The position numbers and the translations under genes are program-made. A stretch of 33,587 bases of DNA from an uncultured Parabacteroides sp. (GTDB taxonomy: Bacteria; Bacteroidota; Bacteroidia; Bacteroidales; Tannerellaceae): contig CAAGLQ010000016.1 of the NCBI GenBank assembly GCA_900770835.1, positions 1 through 33,587 on the forward strand, written 5' to 3'. The notes beneath the pieces are model-generated. The model did not search any database and was not told the origin of the DNA. It was given only the letters and a program-made list of their open reading frames with translations. Below are positions 6,313 through 14,150 of this stretch, in pieces. Within the stretch, counting starts at the first letter, position 1. Every line of letters starts with the position of its first letter.

Positions 6313-8781
6313 TCAGAAGAGAGGATGATCGACCTTCTCCGGAAGGAGGGCAAGATCAATCACCTGTCTTATATCATCGACATAATGGAAGGTCAATCCC
6401 TTCAGATAGTCAGGATTTATTTCTAAAATATCTTTTTCATTCTCTCGACAAAGAATCAATTGCGTGATACCTGCCCGCTTAGCAGCCAAAATCTTCTCTT
6501 TAATGCCACCTACTGGGAGCACTTTGCCACGCAGAGTGATTTCACCAGTCATGGCTAACTGCTTACGTACCTTACGCTGCGTGAAGGTAGAAACTAAGGA
6601 GGTAACCATAGTGATACCCGCACTGGGACCGTCTTTCGGAATAGCACCCTCCGGCACATGGATGTGTACATTCCACTGCTCAAAACGTTGCTCGTCAATC
6701 TCGAAATCGGCAGCGTGGGCATGGACATATTGTAGAGCCAACATGGCGGATTCTTTCATCACATCACCTAAATTACCTGTCAAGGTTAACTTCTCACCCT
6801 TGCCCTTGATTAGGCTGGACTCCACAAAAAGAATCTCTCCACCGACAGCTGTCCAAGCCAAACCTGTCACCACTCCAGCATAGCCATTACCTTGGTATTT
6901 ATCCCGAGTGTAACGCACAGGGCCTAAATATTCCGGCTTAGCCAACTCGTTTGCCTTGATAGAGGTTGGCAAAGGCTCTTCAAAAGCAGCCTTTCGTGCC
7001 AGCTTGCGCATCAACTTTGCCAATTGCTTATCCAGTTCTCGGACACCGCTCTCGCGAGTATATGCTTCCACCACCTCCTGCAAAGTTTTCTTTGGGAAAC
7101 GCACACAGCCTTTCTTTAAACCATGTGCCTCCATCTCCTTGGGTACCAAGTGGCGGGAGGCAATCTCTATCTTCTCTTCGGTAATATATCCACTCACCTC
7201 AATTAACTCCATACGATCGAGTAACGGGTGAGAAATAGTGCTAAGATTATTTGCCGTAGCGATGAAAAAGACCTGGCTCAAATCATAATCCACATCGAGA
7301 TAATTATCGTGAAACGCTTTGTTTTGCTCCGGATCAAGCACCTCCAACAATGCAGAGGCAGGATCACCCTTGAAGTCACTGGAAATCTTATCGATCTCGT
7401 CAAGCACAAACACAGGATTGGAAGTACCAGCTTTCTGGAGGCCTTGCAAAATTCGTCCACACATCGCACCAATATATGTACGACGGTGACCGCGGATCTC
7501 TGCCTCGTCATGCAAACCACCCAATGACATCCGCACGTACTTACGCCCAAGTGCCTCAGCGATAGACCTACCTAACGAGGTCTTTCCCACACCTGGAGGA
7601 CCATAAAGACAGAGGATAGGCGCTTTCATGTCCCCTTTCAGTTTCAAAACAGCCAAGTGCTCAATGATGCGCTCCTTCACCTTCTCCAAGCCATAATGGT
7701 CTCGATCGAGAATACGCTGCGCACGAATAAGGTTAAAATTATCTTTACTGCAATGCTCCCAAGGTAGGGCAAGCAAAGTATTGACATAATGCGATTGCAT
7801 CGAATAATCAGGCGATTGCGGACTGAGTCGCTCCAACTTGTGCGCTTCTTTCTCAAAAAGGAGCTGCGTTTGCATGGACCATTCCTTTCCTGCCGCCTTC
7901 TCATACAGTTCATCCATCTCAACATCGATGGTATTGCCACCTAACTCAGCTTGCAAGTTCTTGATCTGCTGCTGCAAAAAATACTCCTTTTGCTGCTGGT
8001 TGATGTCGCACTGTGTCTTCATCTGGATGGAAGCCTTCAACTGCTCCAACTGCAAGAGCTGACCCAGTTGGGCTAAAAGATACATAGCCCGCTCCTTCAG
8101 ATCGCCAAACTCCAATAGCTTCTGCTTCTCTTGCAACGACAAGGAGAGGTTTCCACAAGGATAATTGATCTGATAGATTAAATTCTTAGTGTGCTGAATA
8201 GAGCGGACCAGCTCCATAGGCGTATCTTCTCTTGTTTTCAATATTTTAACAGTCAGATCTTTAACACGAGACACCACTAAGCTGAACTCCCTATCTTCCT
8301 GTTCATTAGGAATTGTCTCGGGAGAAAGATGATAGCGACCCAAGAGGAATGGATCATCGTTGATCAAGCCCTCTAACTTAAAACGTTGTTTTCCTTGCAG
8401 CACTACAGTAGTCGTACCTCCTGGCAAATCAAACACACGCATCACCTCGGCCACTGTGCCATAATGATAGAGATCATCGAAATGAGGATCTTCCGTATCG
8501 CCCTTGATCTGTGTTGTCACACCAATCAACGCCTTGTGCTTGATAGCCTCCTCTATCAAGCGTAATGATTTATCACGACCCACCACAACTGACAACGCTA
8601 CACCAGGGAAAAGCACCATATTGCGTAGGGGAAGCACTGGAATAAACTCGCCCAAGCTATCCAAGCCCGACGAGAAATCCTCATTCTTATCACAATCTGT
8701 CATAATAGGCATTACGATGCTCATCGTACTTGCCAAATCTTCTATCAAACTCTGGCTAAACCGTTTCTTCTTATTCTTCAT
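6313..8781 (-). CDS. lon: ATP-dependent Lon protease
   Basis: Cytoplasmic AAA+ protease that unfolds and degrades misfolded and regulatory proteins. The 822-residue chain has the full domain set: Lon substrate-binding N-domain (about 45-245, starting FIPVLPLRNMVLFPG), a coiled-coil segment rich in Gln (260-280), the ATPase with Walker A GPPGVGKTS (394-402) and Walker B VFVLDEIDKI (457-466), and the protease domain with the serine in KDGPSAG (S720) and the catalytic lysine in GGIKEK (K763). The S-K spacing of 43 matches E. coli Lon. There is an N-terminal extension of about 40 residues before the Lon domain. It is a single-gene unit with a minus-strand promoter box at 8848-8855. No heat-shock operator was recognised. 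Confidence 0.97.
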   Translation of the reverse strand: MKNKKKRFSQSLIEDLASTMSIVMPIMTDCDKNEDFSSGLDSLGEFIPVLPLRNMVLFPGVALSVVVGRDKSLRLIEEAIKHKALIGVTTQIKGDTEDPHFDDLYHYGTVAEVMRVFDLPGGTTTVVLQGKQRFKLEGLINDDPFLLGRYHLSPETIPNEQEDREFSLVVSRVKDLTVKILKTREDTPMELVRSIQHTKNLIYQINYPCGNLSLSLQEKQKLLEFGDLKERAMYLLAQLGQLLQLEQLKASIQMKTQCDINQQQKEYFLQQQIKNLQAELGGNTIDVEMDELYEKAAGKEWSMQTQLLFEKEAHKLERLSPQSPDYSMQSHYVNTLLALPWEHCSKDNFNLIRAQRILDRDHYGLEKVKERIIEHLAVLKLKGDMKAPILCLYGPPGVGKTSLGRSIAEALGRKYVRMSLGGLHDEAEIRGHRRTYIGAMCGRILQGLQKAGTSNPVFVLDEIDKISSDFKGDPASALLEVLDPEQNKAFHDNYLDVDYDLSQVFFIATANNLSTISHPLLDRMELIEVSGYITEEKIEIASRHLVPKEMEAHGLKKGCVRFPKKTLQEVVEAYTRESGVRELDKQLAKLMRKLARKAAFEEPLPTSIKANELAKPEYLGPVRYTRDKYQGNGYAGVVTGLAWTAVGGEILFVESSLIKGKGEKLTLTGNLGDVMKESAMLALQYVHAHAADFEIDEQRFEQWNVHIHVPEGAIPKDGPSAGITMVTSLVSTFTQRKVRKQLAMTGEITLRGKVLPVGGIKEKILAAKRAGITQLILCRENEKDILEINPDYLKGLTFHYVDDIRQVIDLALLPEKVDHPLF

Positions 8782-8847
8782 ATAGTTGTTGCTAAATGCA
8801 TATCCTCTGAGACATGCCCCAAGACATTATTTGGCAATAAACGGTGC

Positions 8848-8855
8848 CAAAGGTA
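8848..8855 (-). promoter_or_regulatory. Bacteroidetes-type -7 box (TACCTTTG) for lon
   Basis: The plus strand reads CAAAGGTA, which is TACCTTTG on the minus strand, an exact match to the TAnnTTTG -7 element of the Bacteroidetes primary sigma factor. It lies 67 bases upstream of the lon ATG. No TTTG -33 element is found at the usual distance. It also lies upstream of the true trmN6 start (8909), which supports rejecting the longer trmN6 reading frame beginning at 8786. Confidence 0.6.
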
Positions 8856-8908
8856 CAATTTTTCGTCTGAATATCCGTACATTCGCAGCGTTAAACAGAC
8901 AAAAAGAG

Positions 8909-9619
8909 ATGGCAAATCCCTATTTCAGCTTCAAGCAATTCACGGTTTGGCATGATCAATGTGCCATGAAAGTGGGCACCGACGGTGCGTTATTAGGTGC
9001 GTGGGCCAAGGTAAACGACATGGATCGCTACATGTTGGACGTAGGCACCGGCAGTGGACTGATCGCTTTGATGTTGGCGCAGCGCAGCCAAGCCCTCATT
9101 GATGCGATAGACATTGATGCTCCCGCTTGCCGACAAGCTTTGGAAAATGTGGCACGCTCACCCTTCGCTGGGCGCATTGAGGTGTATCATTCGCCCCTCT
9201 CCTGCTATTATCCAACAGAAAGAAAATACGATTTAATCGTCTCTAACCCACCTTATTTCATCCATTCATTGAAATGTCCAGATGCCACCCGCAGTCAAGC
9301 CCGTCATGCGGATAGTCTTTCTTTGCCAGAATTGTTGCAAGATTGTCTTCGTTTGCTCACTCCCACTGGTCGTCTCGCCTTAGTACTCCCTTTCGACCAA
9401 CGGGACATCTTATTAGCAAAAGTTACGCAAGTAGGACTTCATCCCTACCGAGAAACACACGTAAGTACTCGACAAGGTACTCCGCCCAAGAGACTGCTAA
9501 TCGAATTGGGTCGAGAAGTGACCACTCCCATCTGCGACCACTTAGCCATCGAGGATGAATCGCACCATTATACTCCGGCATTCATCGCCTTAGAACAGCC
9601 CTTTTACCTGAAAATATAG
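8909..9619 (+). CDS. trmN6: tRNA1(Val) (adenine-37-N6)-methyltransferase
   Basis: SAM-dependent methyltransferase of the TrmN6/YfiC family, expected to make m6A37 in a tRNA-Val. The 236-residue product has motif I DVGTGSGLIALMLAQR at residues 44-59, an acidic residue pair DAIDIDAPAC in the SAM ribose-binding position (66-75), and the amino-methyltransferase motif SNPPYF at 112-117. The family N-terminus FSFKQFTVWHDQCAMKVGTDG is intact. I chose the ATG at 8909; the open frame runs back to 8786, but the extra 41 residues would cross the lon promoter and do not resemble the family. The 3' end overlaps the convergent lipid kinase gene by 16 bases. A related substrate (another tRNA or rRNA adenine) cannot be excluded. 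Confidence 0.9.
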   Translation: MANPYFSFKQFTVWHDQCAMKVGTDGALLGAWAKVNDMDRYMLDVGTGSGLIALMLAQRSQALIDAIDIDAPACRQALENVARSPFAGRIEVYHSPLSCYYPTERKYDLIVSNPPYFIHSLKCPDATRSQARHADSLSLPELLQDCLRLLTPTGRLALVLPFDQRDILLAKVTQVGLHPYRETHVSTRQGTPPKRLLIELGREVTTPICDHLAIEDESHHYTPAFIALEQPFYLKI

Positions 9620-10575
9620 GGTAATCGACGGTCGAAGAAATGAGTTACCTCCTCGAACAGGTGGTGAACCTCTTTCGTAAAAGAGACAACTGCCGGGGTA
9701 AATACCCGTAAAGCTTTAGGATCCATTGTAATCTCAATGCGACTGTCGGCCATAACCGGTTCGCCATCGAGGTGCATCACGCCTGGATGCTGACGAATAA
9801 TAGTCACTTGATGGGCTTGCAAAGTTTTGATCTTACTATTTCTATCAATTTGCTTGGTAAAGAGCTGGATAGCCAAGGGAGCAATATCCAGAGGGGTGAA
9901 AGGTGACAGAATCGTGACATCCATCTGCCCATCTTGCACATTGGCGTGTGGGGCGATAAAAGCATTATTGCCATATTGAGAGGCATTAGCACACGCTACA
10001 AGGAATGCCTTCTCCTTAATCGTCTGATTATCCACCAAAAGCTCATAAGGCTCCGGTTGATAGCTGAGATACTCCTCAATCGTATTTTTTATATATGTAA
10101 GTGACCCCCTTCGCGGTTCGTTGGCAAATTTCTGGCTGACCGCCGCATCAAAACCTACACCGCAAGTGCAGAAGAACACCTTCCCATTCGCCTGACAACA
10201 ATCAATCGTGGTGGTATGGCTCTCAGCAATTAAATCAAGTGCTCGCCGAGGATCCATCGGGATGTGCAACTCGCGCGCCAACCCGTTGCCAGATCCTTTA
10301 GGAATAATTCCCAAGGTAGCCTCCGCATGAATCATTGCCCGAGCTATCTCATTGACTGTTCCATCTCCACCTACAGCGATAATGATATTTACTCCTTCTT
10401 CAAGAGCTTGATGAGTCAGCTCGCTTGCATGACCGGGATACTGCGTGAACGAGATGGTCAAAGCATAGCCCTTCGCCTGGCACATCTCTTGGATCATCTT
10501 GGGAATCTTGCGTTTTGATCCTACCCCTGAGATAGGATTAATGATCGCTTGCACTGTTATTTTAGTCTCGCTCAT
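9604..10575 (-). CDS. Diacylglycerol/sphingosine kinase-family lipid kinase (YegS/DgkB-like)
   Basis: Soluble lipid kinase of the DAGK catalytic fold, a family that includes diacylglycerol, sphingosine and ceramide kinases. The 323-residue protein shows the nucleotide-binding motif AVGGDGTVNEIA (GGDGT at 69-73), the PKGSGNGLARE loop (92-101), a CGVGFDAAV segment and the C-terminal MHLDGEPV motif (268-274). I chose the ATG at 10573-10575; the frame extends to a GTG two codons earlier. A minus-strand TATTTTTG box lies at 10603-10610. It is divergent from serine palmitoyltransferase across a 182-base gap, which makes a sphingoid base or dihydroceramide a plausible substrate, but the sequence alone cannot distinguish this from diacylglycerol. 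Confidence 0.88.
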   Translation of the reverse strand: MSETKITVQAIINPISGVGSKRKIPKMIQEMCQAKGYALTISFTQYPGHASELTHQALEEGVNIIIAVGGDGTVNEIARAMIHAEATLGIIPKGSGNGLARELHIPMDPRRALDLIAESHTTTIDCCQANGKVFFCTCGVGFDAAVSQKFANEPRRGSLTYIKNTIEEYLSYQPEPYELLVDNQTIKEKAFLVACANASQYGNNAFIAPHANVQDGQMDVTILSPFTPLDIAPLAIQLFTKQIDRNSKIKTLQAHQVTIIRQHPGVMHLDGEPVMADSRIEITMDPKALRVFTPAVVSFTKEVHHLFEEVTHFFDRRLPYIFR

Positions 10576-10602
10576 TTGCACTTATATTTCCTTTTCAGGG
10601 CA

Positions 10603-10610
10603 CAAAAATA
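10603..10610 (-). promoter_or_regulatory. Bacteroidetes-type -7 box (TATTTTTG) for the lipid kinase
   Basis: CAAAAATA on the plus strand is TATTTTTG on the minus strand, matching TAnnTTTG, 27 bases upstream of the lipid kinase ATG. It lies about 50 bases from the divergent spt box at 10664-10671, so the two promoters share one short regulatory region. No clear -33 TTTG. Confidence 0.55.
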
Positions 10611-10663
10611 ACATTTTTGCGAAACTTTTAAAGCATTCAAGCAGCCATTAGTGATTTTTTTAT

Positions 10664-10671
10664 TACTTTTG
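10664..10671 (+). promoter_or_regulatory. Bacteroidetes-type -7 box (TACTTTTG) for spt
   Basis: Exact TAnnTTTG match on the plus strand, 86 bases upstream of the spt ATG, leaving a leader of about 80 bases. A -33 TTTG at the proper distance is not visible, so this rests on the -7 element and its position. Confidence 0.55.
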
Positions 10672-10757
10672 CGGCTGCGTTTGCTTACGTATGTCTACGT
10701 GAGCAGTGCTTAGTATGATTGATTACAAACCAGAAAATCATTCTCTTTTATACAAAT

Positions 10758-11945
10758 ATGAAACTTTTACAAGAGAAACTATCAAAGTATGACGCTCCCC
10801 AACGAGCTATGGCCATGGGCATTTATCCTTACTTCCGTGAAATCCAAAGCGATCAAGACACAGAGGTAATAATCAGCGGCAAAAAGGTGCTGATGTTTGG
10901 CTCAAACGCATACTTGGGATTGACAAATCATCCAAAAGTAAAAGAGGCGGCAATTGAGGCTGTCAAAAAGTATGGTACAGGTTGCGCTGGCTCTCGATTC
11001 TTAAACGGCACATTAGACTTACACATCCAATTAGAGAAACGTTTAGCCGAGTTCGTAGGCAAGGAAGATGCGATCGTCTATTCTACGGGCTTCCAAGTAA
11101 ATTTAGGTGTAGTTTCCTGCTTGACTGGACGTGAGGACTACATTTTGTGGGATGAATTGGATCACGCCTCCATCATTGAGGGACACCGTCTTTCTTTCTC
11201 CACAAAGTTGAAATACAAACATAACGACATGGAGTCGTTAGAGAAACAGCTCCAAAAGTGCGAACCCGACAAAGTAAAATTGATTGTCACCGATGGTGTA
11301 TTCAGCATGGAGGGTGATGTAGCTAAATTGACTGAAATTATCGCATTAGCCAAGAAATATAACGCAAGTGTTATGGTGGACGAGGCACATGGCATTGGTG
11401 TCTTTGGCCGTCAAGGTCGTGGTACCTGCGATCATTTTGGTGTATCTCAAGACGTGGACTTGATCATGGGTACATTTAGTAAATCGTTTGCTTCTATCGG
11501 AGGTTTCATAGCTGCAGACGAATCTATCATTAACTATTTACGTCATCACTCACGTTCCTATATATTTAGTGCTAGCAACACACCAGCTGCTACAGCAGCT
11601 GCTAATGCAGCATTAGACATCATGATGGACGAACCAGAGCGTATCCAACACTTGTGGGATCTGACTCACTATGCATTGAATGGCTTCCGCCAAATGGGTT
11701 GCGAGATTGGTCATACCTCTACCCCGATCATCCCATTGTTCATCCGTGACAATGATTTGACTTTCCTCATCGTGAAAGAATTGTTTGAAGCAGGTATTTT
11801 TGTCAATCCGGTAGTTGCTCCTGCAGTTGCTTCCGAAGATACTTTGATTCGTTTCTCTTTGATGGCTACACATACTAAGGAACAGTTGGATTACGCATTG
11901 GAAACAATCCACCAGGTATTCAAGAAGCATCATTTAGTAGATTAA
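10758..11945 (+). CDS. spt: Serine palmitoyltransferase (sphingolipid synthesis)
   Basis: PLP enzyme of the alpha-oxoamine synthase family that condenses serine with a fatty acyl-CoA to 3-ketosphinganine, the first step of sphingolipid synthesis in Bacteroidetes. The 395-residue protein has the VDEAHGIGVFG motif (D208, H211) and the PLP-binding lysine in GTFSKSFASIGGF (K242). The N-terminus MKLLQEKLSKYDAPQ, the GCAGSRFLNGTLDLH stretch and the C-terminal FSLMATHTKEQLD match the Bacteroides enzyme as I remember it, which separates it from the other family member here, kbl at 26637. I chose the ATG at 10758; a TTG 39 bases earlier extends the frame but adds nothing family-like. Transcription ends at a strong terminator at 12013-12050. 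Confidence 0.93.
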   Translation: MKLLQEKLSKYDAPQRAMAMGIYPYFREIQSDQDTEVIISGKKVLMFGSNAYLGLTNHPKVKEAAIEAVKKYGTGCAGSRFLNGTLDLHIQLEKRLAEFVGKEDAIVYSTGFQVNLGVVSCLTGREDYILWDELDHASIIEGHRLSFSTKLKYKHNDMESLEKQLQKCEPDKVKLIVTDGVFSMEGDVAKLTEIIALAKKYNASVMVDEAHGIGVFGRQGRGTCDHFGVSQDVDLIMGTFSKSFASIGGFIAADESIINYLRHHSRSYIFSASNTPAATAAANAALDIMMDEPERIQHLWDLTHYALNGFRQMGCEIGHTSTPIIPLFIRDNDLTFLIVKELFEAGIFVNPVVAPAVASEDTLIRFSLMATHTKEQLDYALETIHQVFKKHHLVD

Positions 11946-12012
11946 AGTTTACAATTTTTGTAAAACACAAGGAATAAATATATCCTAATTCATAAAATAC
12001 TTAATGGACAGA

Positions 12013-12050
12013 GGGACGACACCCGCAATAGTGTCGTCCCCTTCTTTTTC
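12013..12050 (+). terminator. Rho-independent terminator after spt
   Basis: A perfect 10-base-pair stem, GGGACGACAC (12013-12022) with GTGTCGTCCC (12031-12040), has an 8-base loop and is followed by a T-rich run (ttctttttct). It starts 68 bases after the spt stop and lies before the ricT promoter box, so it separates the two transcripts. Confidence 0.93.
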
Positions 12051-12111
12051 TACTAAATCACTTTTGCCGTTTTTCCATTCTTTAGCCACAATAATACTGA
12101 AAATTTTTCCG

Positions 12112-12119
12112 TAAATTTG
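12112..12119 (+). promoter_or_regulatory. Bacteroidetes-type -7 box (TAAATTTG) for ricT-gldH
   Basis: TAAATTTG matches TAnnTTTG, 32 bases before the ricT ATG and downstream of the spt terminator. No convincing -33 element. Confidence 0.55.
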
Positions 12120-12151
12120 CGCTTTCTGGAAAATTGGATTAAATACAAGAA

Positions 12152-13675
12152 ATGGATTTCGTCTTAGATAAAAGTAGTGGTTGCATGAGCTGCAAAGGGT
12201 GCAGCAAACGGCAAGATCATAAATTAAACGTATATGATTGGTTGTGCGACGTGCAGGAAGCGGAGAATGCCACCGATTTCGTAGAGGTGCAATTCAAAAA
12301 CACACGCAAGGGTTATTTTCAGAATACCAACAAAATATCCTTAGAGAAAGGAGACATTGTAGCAGTAGAGTCATCTACAGGGCATGACATAGGTACAGTT
12401 TCGCTCACAGGTAAACTAGTACTCTCACAAATCCAAAAGAATAATGCTCGGCTTGATAATCCTCCTAAACAAATTTATCGCAAAGCTAAACCATCTGACA
12501 TCGAGAAGTACAGGGAGGCAAAAGCAAGAGAGCATGACACAATGATTCGCTCCCGTCAAATAGCAGCGAATTTAGGCCTAAACATGAAGATTGGTGACGT
12601 AGAGTATCAAGGCGACGGCAATAAGGCCATATTCTACTATATAGCCGATGAACGTGTGGACTTTCGTCAGTTGATTAAGGTCTTGGCTGAAACATTCCAT
12701 ATTCGTGTGGAAATGAAGCAAATTGGTGCTCGCCAAGAGGCAGGGCGCATTGGTGGCATAGGCCCATGTGGCCGAGAGCTTTGCTGCTCAACATGGATGA
12801 GTAATTTCAACTCCGTCTCAACTGTAGCCGCACGCCTTCAAGACATTTCATTGAATCCACAAAAACTAGCTGGACAATGCGCCAAGTTAAAATGTTGTAT
12901 TAATTTCGAAGTAGATTCGTACGTGGAGGCACTGAAGTACCTCCCATCCAAAGAGTTGATATTGGAGACAAAAGACAGTACCTATTATCACTTCAAAACC
13001 GATGTTTTCAAGAAAGAGATAACCTATTCTTCGGATAAATCAATAGCTGCCAACTTGGTAACAATTCCGGCATCACGAGTATTTGAGGTAATCAATCTTA
13101 ACAAGAAAGGTATTAAACCAATCTCTTTGGAAAGCGATGAAAAGCAACAATCCAACAAAAGGGATGCCCAAGACATCTTGGGACAAGAAAGTGTAACCCG
13201 GTTTGATTCTGAGTCTTCTATCAAAAAGAAAAAAAAGAAAAAGAAGAAGAACAATGATGCTAATAACAGCCCCGCAAACAAAGTGAAGGAAAATAGTAAA
13301 GAAACAACCAACAATACATCTAAGAACTTCAACAAAATAAATAGTGTATCGACTGATAAACCTAACAAGGATAATAGCAGGAACAATAATAATAATCGAC
13401 GGAATAAAAATGGGAATCGAGAGAACCAAGATGGGAATCAGGAGAATAACACAAAAAAGCGAGAAGATAAAAGCAATAATAACCGTCCTAAGCCCCAACC
13501 TGAAGCGAACAAGGGAAAGAGGCCTACAGACAACAATAATGAGAAATCCGCAACAAACAGCAATGGCAACAAGTCTAATCGGCTGGATCAAAAAACTTCT
13601 CAAACCGCAGAAGAACCACATCCCGCAAAGCCTAAGCAACCTGCTCAATCAGCAGGGAAGTCTCCGGAAGCTTAA
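12152..13675 (+). CDS. ricT: RicT/PSP1-domain protein with Lys/Asn-rich C-terminal tail
   Basis: PSP1-family protein related to B. subtilis RicT (YaaT), a subunit of an iron-sulfur complex that assists RNA processing; the role in Bacteroidetes is less defined. The conserved part covers about residues 1-335: an N-terminal Cys cluster (CMSCKGCSKRQ), the PSP1 core (VEVQFKNTRKGYF; DERVDFRQLIKVL), and GRIGGIGPCGRELCCSTW followed by KLAGQCAKLKCCINFE, whose cysteines resemble the family cluster-binding region. From about residue 340 to 507 the protein becomes low-complexity, with a near-pure lysine run (about 357-366) and then many Asn, Lys, Asp and Gly. This tail is probably disordered and may bind nucleic acid (inference). 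gldH follows directly. Confidence 0.9.
   Translation: MDFVLDKSSGCMSCKGCSKRQDHKLNVYDWLCDVQEAENATDFVEVQFKNTRKGYFQNTNKISLEKGDIVAVESSTGHDIGTVSLTGKLVLSQIQKNNARLDNPPKQIYRKAKPSDIEKYREAKAREHDTMIRSRQIAANLGLNMKIGDVEYQGDGNKAIFYYIADERVDFRQLIKVLAETFHIRVEMKQIGARQEAGRIGGIGPCGRELCCSTWMSNFNSVSTVAARLQDISLNPQKLAGQCAKLKCCINFEVDSYVEALKYLPSKELILETKDSTYYHFKTDVFKKEITYSSDKSIAANLVTIPASRVFEVINLNKKGIKPISLESDEKQQSNKRDAQDILGQESVTRFDSESSIKKKKKKKKKNNDANNSPANKVKENSKETTNNTSKNFNKINSVSTDKPNKDNSRNNNNNRRNKNGNRENQDGNQENNTKKREDKSNNNRPKPQPEANKGKRPTDNNNEKSATNSNGNKSNRLDQKTSQTAEEPHPAKPKQPAQSAGKSPEA
13222..13675 (+). repeat. Low-complexity purine/AAY-rich coding tract (tail of ricT)
   Basis: Inside ricT, the coding strand becomes almost free of T and C for long stretches, beginning with an A5-G-A8-G-A5-G run at 13223-13243 and continuing with AAT/AAC/AAA/GAN codons. 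The composition is sharply unlike the first two thirds of the gene. Homopolymer runs here are possible slippage sites. Confidence 0.75.
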
Positions 13676-13688
13676 TTGGGCATATGGA

Positions 13689-14150
13689 TTGGTGATAACT
13701 TGGTTAAGCTGTTTGACTACGTGCACACAGCCTGCTATTTATGACCAATTTCAATCAGTCGAAGACAAGATGTGGGATAAAAATAAGGTATATTATTTTA
13801 CCTTTATGATTGAAAACAATCGTATTCCTTATGACTTGACGTTAGCTGTGCGCAACAACAATATATATCCTTACCAAAACCTTTGGTTGTTTTGCAACGA
13901 AGAGCCACCTATCGGCCCCCTCAAACGTGACACAGTGGAGTATATGCTGGCTGATGATTTTGGGAAATGGTATGGACATGGAATCTCGCTTTTTCTATCT
14001 ACATTCCCTCTTCGAACAAACTATTATTTCCCCTATCCAGGACAATACACTTTTAGTTTCCAACAAGGAATGCGCAATAATCACTTAGAAGGTATCCAAG
14101 AGATTGGGCTAAATGTTTCTCCCTCTAATAAAGTCAACGCTCCTTTCTAG
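13689..14150 (+). CDS. gldH: GldH-family lipoprotein (start uncertain)
   Basis: GldH is a small lipoprotein first known from Bacteroidetes gliding motility and also kept in non-gliding relatives. Evidence here is a hydrophobic segment ending in the lipobox-like LTTC, followed by QPAIYDQFQSVEDKMWDKNKVYYFTF, the beta-rich core, and a short C-terminus. The frame opens at 13341 inside ricT, yet no ATG lies near the signal peptide: the nearest in-frame ATG is at 13563, more than 50 codons before the lipobox. I give the TTG at 13689 (GTG at 13692 is the alternative). The residues upstream, SLRKLNWAYG, look like a charged n-region, so a rarer start further back is possible. The 3' end overlaps the convergent rodA by 17 bases. 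Confidence 0.75.
   Translation: MVITWLSCLTTCTQPAIYDQFQSVEDKMWDKNKVYYFTFMIENNRIPYDLTLAVRNNNIYPYQNLWLFCNEEPPIGPLKRDTVEYMLADDFGKWYGHGISLFLSTFPLRTNYYFPYPGQYTFSFQQGMRNNHLEGIQEIGLNVSPSNKVNAPF

Noticed and set aside
13453..13459. In-phase A AAA AAG slippery heptamer in ricT, a possible programmed -1 frameshift
   Set aside because: The -1 frame stops at 13468, only a few codons later, and does not join the gldH frame. It is expected by chance in so lysine-rich a tract.
13344..14150. A single longer gene starting at 13344 and including gldH
   Set aside because: The first part is a shadow of the ricT tail and would put over 100 residues before the lipobox. GldH is a short lipoprotein.
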